Positions 6,768-10,182 of a stretch of 10,182 bases of DNA are shown piece after piece. The notes beneath the pieces were generated by a model. It had not been told where the DNA came from. It ran no database searches and was given only the letters and a program-made list of their open reading frames with translations. The stretch's first letter is position 1, and each line of letters begins with the position of its first letter. A program made the position numbers and the translations under genes. The DNA comes from Burkholderiales bacterium (GTDB lineage Bacteria > Pseudomonadota > Gammaproteobacteria > Burkholderiales > Burkholderiaceae_C), in the NCBI GenBank assembly GCA_947448105.1, contig CANFNE010000068.1, positions 1 through 10,182 of the forward strand, given 5' to 3'.

Positions 6768-6784
6768 CGCCTCTTCGGGAGGCG
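6768..6784 (+). other. GC-rich hairpin between yihY and guaB
   Basis: CGCCTC (6768-6773) and GAGGCG (6779-6784) form a perfect 6-base stem around the loop TTCGG, 12 bases after the yihY stop. No T-run follows on either strand, so it is not a standard intrinsic terminator. It may be a transcript 3'-end stabiliser, a weak terminator or chance. Confidence 0.4.
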
Positions 6785-6814
6785 AAACACCCAAATAAAC
6801 CGCTGGTGCGCAGG

Positions 6815-6833
6815 TACAATCGACTTTTTGGAG
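6815..6833 (+). promoter_or_regulatory. candidate -10 element and ribosome site of guaB
   Basis: TACAAT (6815-6820) is a 5/6 match to the sigma70 -10 element; no good -35 is seen at 16-18 bases upstream. GGAG (6830-6833) lies 7 bases before the guaB ATG and is a convincing Shine-Dalgarno. The expected transcript start, near 6827, would give a leader of about 14 bases. No PurR-like operator was recognised. Confidence 0.5.
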
Positions 6834-6840
6834 CTTTGAC

Positions 6841-8310
6841 ATGCGCCTTATCGGCAAAGCGCTCACTTTCGACGATGTGTTGTTGGTGCCAGCGTACTCC
6901 CAAGTCCTGCCTAAGGACACTTCACTTTCCACCCGTTTTTCCCGCAACATCGCGCTGAACCTTCCACTGGTTTCTGCGGCGATGGACACCGTGACAGAGG
7001 CCCGCCTTGCGATTGCCATCGCACAAGAAGGCGGCATCGGCATCGTTCACAAAAACCTCAGCGCTGCAGAACAAGCCGCGCAAGTGGCCAAAGTCAAGCG
7101 CTACGAGAGCGGCGTGTTGCGCGACCCGGTCGTCATTACCCCCCAATTCACGGTGCGCCAGGTCATGGCCTTGTCCGAGCAACTTGGCGTATCGGGCTTT
7201 CCGGTCTGCGACGCCGGTCGGGTGGTAGGCATCGTCACTGGGCGCGATTTGCGCTTTGAGACGCGCTACGACCTGCCGGTCAGCGCCATCATGACGCCGC
7301 GCGAAAAGCTCATCACGGTTCCAGACGGCACCACGCTGATTGAGGCCAAGGCGCTGCTCAACAAATACAAGCTAGAGCGCCTGCTGGTGGTCAACGACGC
7401 CTTTGAACTCAAGGGCCTGATTACCGTGAAGGACATCACCAAGCAAACCAGCTTTCCCAACGCTGCGCGCGACGCCTTTGGCAAATTGCGCGTGGGCGCT
7501 GCCGTGGGCGTGGGCGAGGGCACCGAAGAGCGCGTAGAAGCCTTGGTCAACGCCGGTGTGGACGCCATCGTGGTGGACACCGCGCATGGCCACAGCCACG
7601 GCGTCATTGAGCGCGTGCGCTGGGTCAAGAAGAATTTCCCGCAAGTGGACGTGATTGGCGGCAATATTGCCACCGGTGCGGCCGCTTTGGCGCTGGTCGA
7701 AGCCGGGGCGGACGCGGTCAAGGTCGGTATTGGCCCGGGGTCGATTTGCACCACCCGCATCGTCGCGGGCGTGGGCGTGCCCCAAATCATGGCCATCGAC
7801 AGTGTGGCCATGGCGCTGCGCGGCACCGGCGTGCCCTTGATTGCCGACGGCGGCATCCGCTACAGCGGCGACATTGCCAAAGCCCTGGCCGCAGGCGCGG
7901 GCACGGTCATGATGGGCAGCATGTTTGCCGGCACCGAAGAGGCGCCGGGCGAAGTGATTTTGTACCAGGGTCGCAGCTACAAGAGCTACCGTGGCATGGG
8001 CAGTATCGGCGCCATGCAGCAAGGCAGCGCCGACCGCTATTTTCAGGAGTCGAGCACCGGCAACCCCAACGCCGACAAGCTGGTGCCCGAAGGCATCGAA
8101 GGCCGCGTGCCCTACAAGGGCTCCATGGTCGCCATCATCTTTCAGATGTCGGGCGGCATTCGCGCCAGCATGGGTTACTGCGGCTGCGCCACCATCGCCG
8201 ACATGCAGGAAAAAGCGGAGTTTGTGGAAATCACCACCGCCGGCATCCGCGAGAGCCATGTGCACGACGTGCAAATCACCAAAGAAGCGCCGAACTACCG
8301 GGCGGAGTGA
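6841..8310 (+). CDS. guaB: IMP dehydrogenase
   Basis: A 489-residue IMP dehydrogenase, full length for the bacterial family. It oxidises IMP to XMP with NAD+, the committed step of guanine nucleotide synthesis. The catalytic barrel is split by a pair of CBS domains (about residues 93-205), the nucleotide-sensing Bateman module. Landmarks: LTFDDVLLVPAYS (8-20), SAAMDTVTE (45-53), DTAHGHS (246-252), the active-site loop GPGSICTTR with catalytic Cys303 (298-306), ADGGIRYSGD (335-344), GSMFAGT (359-365), YRGMGS (383-388) and the flap dyad Arg399-Tyr400 in ADRYFQ. The C-terminus HDVQITKEAPNYRAE is typical of the family. It has a clear GGAG ribosome site. guaA follows in the same direction but is separated by a two-gene MNT/HEPN module. 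Confidence 0.99.
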   Translation: MRLIGKALTFDDVLLVPAYSQVLPKDTSLSTRFSRNIALNLPLVSAAMDTVTEARLAIAIAQEGGIGIVHKNLSAAEQAAQVAKVKRYESGVLRDPVVITPQFTVRQVMALSEQLGVSGFPVCDAGRVVGIVTGRDLRFETRYDLPVSAIMTPREKLITVPDGTTLIEAKALLNKYKLERLLVVNDAFELKGLITVKDITKQTSFPNAARDAFGKLRVGAAVGVGEGTEERVEALVNAGVDAIVVDTAHGHSHGVIERVRWVKKNFPQVDVIGGNIATGAAALALVEAGADAVKVGIGPGSICTTRIVAGVGVPQIMAIDSVAMALRGTGVPLIADGGIRYSGDIAKALAAGAGTVMMGSMFAGTEEAPGEVILYQGRSYKSYRGMGSIGAMQQGSADRYFQESSTGNPNADKLVPEGIEGRVPYKGSMVAIIFQMSGGIRASMGYCGCATIADMQEKAEFVEITTAGIRESHVHDVQITKEAPNYRAE

Positions 8311-8339
8311 TGCAGAGCAAAAGTATCGAACACGTTTAT

Positions 8340-8379
8340 TGCTTTGCCTCTTGAGTTTGGCCCGAGATAACGCAAAGCA
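8340..8379. repeat. inverted repeat upstream of the MNT/HEPN module
   Basis: TGCTTTGC (8340-8347) and GCAAAGCA (8372-8379) are perfect 8-base inverted arms 24 bases apart, in the 104-base gap between guaB and the MNT gene. Within the loop, bases 8349-8353 and 8363-8367 can form a further 5-base stem with one G-T pair. No T-run follows, so this is not a classical terminator. It could be an operator or an RNA structure; function unproven. Confidence 0.5.
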
Positions 8380-8414
8380 TCGTTGTTGAATCAGCATTTT
8401 CAAGGCAATCCACC

Positions 8415-8705
8415 GTGCTACTTGACCAGCTCCACCAGATGAACATGCGCCTCAATAGCATCGCTGCGCAGTTTGGTGCGAGCCGCTTGCGGGTGTTTGG
8501 CTCTGTGGCCCGCGGCGAAGAGACGCCCGACAGTGATATTGATTTTTTGGTGGAGTTGCCGCGTGGTTATGACCTGTTTGGCCAGCGGTTGGCGCTTGCG
8601 CAAGGCTTGGCGGATGCCGTATGCCGCAAAGTTGACCTTGTGCCCGAGCACGAACTAAACCCCCATATCAAGGCACAAATTTTGGCTGAAGCGGTTGCCC
8701 TGTGA
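8415..8705 (+). CDS. MNT-type minimal nucleotidyltransferase antitoxin (MntA-like)
   Basis: A 96-residue minimal nucleotidyltransferase of the DNA polymerase beta superfamily. The diagnostic motif is complete: FGSVARGE (28-35, with Gly29-Ser30), SDIDFLVEL (40-48, metal ligands Asp41 and Asp43) and the third carboxylate Asp74 in KVDLV. In characterised MNT/HEPN modules (MntA-HepT) such a protein transfers AMP from ATP onto a tyrosine of the HEPN toxin and so inactivates it; intact catalytic residues suggest the same here. The start is a GTG with AAGG about 9 bases upstream; an in-frame ATG at 8439 would shorten it by eight residues. It overlaps the HEPN gene by 4 bases (GTGA, 8702-8705), typical of a two-gene toxin-antitoxin operon. 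Local GC is lower than in guaB, consistent with acquisition. Confidence 0.93.
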   Translation: MLLDQLHQMNMRLNSIAAQFGASRLRVFGSVARGEETPDSDIDFLVELPRGYDLFGQRLALAQGLADAVCRKVDLVPEHELNPHIKAQILAEAVAL

Positions 8706-9049
8706 GCAAGTCGTGGCAAGCCTACGCGCTGCATATTCTGGATGTGGCTGCGAGGATTGAGCGCATTCAGGCTCGCGGCGACTTGACCCAAGACGAAGTG
8801 CTTTATGACGCCACGCTGCGCAATCTACAAACATTGTCGGAAGCGACTCAAATGCTGCCCGATGGCTTGAAGTCGCAGTTTCCAAGCATCCCTTGGCGGG
8901 AAATCAGTGGCTTTCGCAATATATTGGTTCACAACTACCTGGGAGATATCGATGCAGTCACCGTTCAAGCGGTGGTGCATGACCGTCTTCCAGCGCTTAT
9001 TGACAGCGTGCGGGCAATGCTTGCGGCTGCCGACAACTCCTCTTTCTAA
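8702..9049 (+). CDS. HEPN domain toxin (DUF86 / HepT-like RNase)
   Basis: A 115-residue, largely helical HEPN-domain protein of the DUF86/HepT type. The active-site motif RNILVHNY (residues 72-79) gives Rx4HxY with Arg72 and His77 as the RNase residues and Tyr79 as the residue that the MNT partner is known to AMPylate in the characterised HepT-MntA systems. The upstream ISGFRN is also typical of the family. In those systems HepT cleaves RNA (tRNA in at least one case) and stops growth when unmodified. It starts with GTG inside the stop of the MNT gene, so it is translated with its antitoxin. It ends 17 bases before guaA. Length is usual for the family and no truncation is seen. Function as a toxin is inferred from motif and context. 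Confidence 0.93.
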   Translation: MSKSWQAYALHILDVAARIERIQARGDLTQDEVLYDATLRNLQTLSEATQMLPDGLKSQFPSIPWREISGFRNILVHNYLGDIDAVTVQAVVHDRLPALIDSVRAMLAAADNSSF

Positions 9050-9050
9050 T
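9021..9050 (+). promoter_or_regulatory. possible internal promoter for guaA
   Basis: TTGCGG (9021-9026) and TCTAAT (9045-9050, 5/6 match to TATAAT) lie 18 bases apart at the 3' end of the HEPN gene. The expected transcript start near 9057 is about 10 bases before the guaA ATG. The -35 is weak, so this is only a candidate. Confidence 0.3.
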
Positions 9051-9066
9051 CTTCCTTCCTATTTGC

Positions 9067-10182
9067 ATGCAGCATTCCAAAATTCTCATTCTCGATTTCG
9101 GCTCCCAGGTCACCCAGTTGATCGCCCGGCGGGTGCGCGAGGCGCATGTGTATTGCGAGGTGCATCCGTGTGATGTGACGGACGAATGGGTGCAGGCTTA
9201 TGCGGCGGACGGCACGCTCAAAGGCGTAATCCTGTCGGGCAGCCACGCCAGCGTTTATGAGGACAGCACCGACAGCGCTCCTGTGGCTGTATTTGCGCTG
9301 GGCGTGCCGGTGCTGGGGATTTGCTACGGCATGCAAACCATGGCGCAGCAGCTCGGCGGCAAGGTCGAAGGCGGCCACACCCGCGAATTTGGCTACGCAG
9401 AGGTGCGCGCCCATGGTCACACCGCTTTGCTCAAGGACATTGCCGACATCACCACGCCCGAGGGCCACGGCATGCTCAAGGTCTGGATGAGCCACGGCGA
9501 CAAAGTTACCGCCTTGCCGCCCGGCTTCAAACTCATGGCCAGCACGCCGAGTTGCCCGATTGCCGGTATGGCCGACGAGGCGCGGCATTTCTATGGCGTG
9601 CAATTCCACCCCGAAGTCACGCACACGGTGCAAGGCCAGGCGCTTTTGAACCGCTTTGTGCTCGACATCTGCGCGGCCCGCCCCGACTGGGTGATGCGCG
9701 ACCACGTGGCCGATGCGGTAGCCAAAATCCGCGCGCAAGTGGGCAATGAGGAGGTGATTTTGGGCCTGTCCGGCGGCGTGGATTCATCCGTGGCGGCGGC
9801 ACTCATTCACCGCGCGATTGGCGACCAGCTCACCTGCGTGTTTGTGGACCACGGCTTGCTGCGCCTGAACGAGGGCGACATGGTGATGGAAATGTTCGTC
9901 GGCAAGCTGCACGCCAAGGTGATCCGCGTGGACGCCAGCGAGCTGTTTCTGGGCAAGCTGGCCGGTGTGAGCGAGCCCGAGGCCAAGCGCAAGATCATTG
10001 GCGGCTTATTTGTGGACGTCTTTAAGGAACAAGCCGCCAAGCTCAAAGCCGCTGGCGGTGGGCACAAGGGCGCTACCTTCCTCGCCCAAGGCACGATTTA
10101 CCCTGATGTGATCGAGAGCGGCGGCGCCAAAAGCAAAAAAGCCGTCACCATCAAAAGCCACCACAACGTGGGCGGCTTGCCG
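9067..10182 (+). CDS. guaA: GMP synthase (glutamine-hydrolysing), 3' end outside window
   Basis: The first 372 residues of GMP synthase, open to the window end (E. coli GuaA is 525). It aminates XMP to GMP using glutamine and ATP, the step after GuaB. The class I glutamine amidotransferase domain covers about residues 5-200: ILDFGSQVTQLIARRVRE (8-25), LSGSHASVYED (56-66), nucleophile Cys86 in GICYGMQ, and His181 and Glu183 in FHPEV. The ATP pyrophosphatase domain begins near 210 with the P-loop LSGGVDSSV (234-242) and FVDHGLLR (259-266), followed by the AQGTIYPDVIES segment (340-351). The C-terminal dimerisation domain is not in the window. The ATG at 9067 gives the expected N-terminus (MQHSKILILDFG). 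The 17 bases before it (TCTTCCTTCCTATTTGC) are pyrimidine-rich with no Shine-Dalgarno, unlike guaB. Confidence 0.98.
   Translation, partial: MQHSKILILDFGSQVTQLIARRVREAHVYCEVHPCDVTDEWVQAYAADGTLKGVILSGSHASVYEDSTDSAPVAVFALGVPVLGICYGMQTMAQQLGGKVEGGHTREFGYAEVRAHGHTALLKDIADITTPEGHGMLKVWMSHGDKVTALPPGFKLMASTPSCPIAGMADEARHFYGVQFHPEVTHTVQGQALLNRFVLDICAARPDWVMRDHVADAVAKIRAQVGNEEVILGLSGGVDSSVAAALIHRAIGDQLTCVFVDHGLLRLNEGDMVMEMFVGKLHAKVIRVDASELFLGKLAGVSEPEAKRKIIGGLFVDVFKEQAAKLKAAGGGHKGATFLAQGTIYPDVIESGGAKSKKAVTIKSHHNVGGLP

Noticed and set aside
8310..8354. 14-codon mini-ORF overlapping the guaB stop (TGATG)
   Set aside because: Very short, with no conserved feature and only guaB sequence as ribosome site; probably chance.
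7372..8403. 343-codon open frame on the minus strand opposite guaB
   Set aside because: It lies wholly over the well-supported guaB frame, has a Gly/Ala/His-rich composition typical of antisense shadows of GC-rich genes, and shows no family motif.

Overview
The window looks like chromosomal DNA of a betaproteobacterium, most likely Burkholderiales and Comamonadaceae-like. This is inferred from the GC-rich, GC3-biased housekeeping genes, the thyA-folA pairing, the DUF2069/YihY divergent pair and the style of GuaB and GuaA. No database search was possible, so the taxon is a judgement from sequence character. There are 11 genes, two cut by the window edges. No tRNA, rRNA, CRISPR array, insertion sequence or intergenic stretch over 300 bases was seen.

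Left edge (1-1379, + strand): the C-terminal part of an ABC exporter that resembles the ATP-binding transporter of NHLM/NHLP bacteriocin (RiPP) systems. Five bases later comes a small cyclic-nucleotide-binding-domain protein with no DNA-binding domain. This piece is visibly more AT-rich than the rest (sampled 60-base lines 47-50% GC, against 72% in a guaB line). It is probably the end of an accessory peptide-export locus that continues to the left.

Middle (1394-5490, - strand): a tightly packed five-gene operon, read DUF2069 membrane protein, FAD-linked 2-hydroxyacid dehydrogenase, thyA, folA, exodeoxyribonuclease III. The first three junctions are 4-base stop/start overlaps (ATGA, ATGA, GTGA), so translation is probably coupled. 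ThyA consumes methylene-tetrahydrofolate and makes dihydrofolate; FolA regenerates tetrahydrofolate; ExoIII repairs abasic and damaged DNA, which links dTMP supply to genome maintenance. A good sigma70-like promoter lies just upstream, inside the start of the divergent yihY gene.

Right (5512-10182, + strand): a YihY/BrkB-family membrane protein, then guaB (IMP dehydrogenase) and guaA (GMP synthase, cut by the right edge), the two steps from IMP to GMP. Between guaB and guaA sits a complete two-gene MNT/HEPN toxin-antitoxin module (minimal nucleotidyltransferase antitoxin and HEPN RNase toxin) with all signature residues intact. It is of lower GC than guaB and is the most notable accessory element here. 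The module splits what is often a contiguous guaBA operon, is preceded by an 8-base-arm inverted repeat, and leaves guaA with a pyrimidine-rich leader lacking a Shine-Dalgarno sequence.
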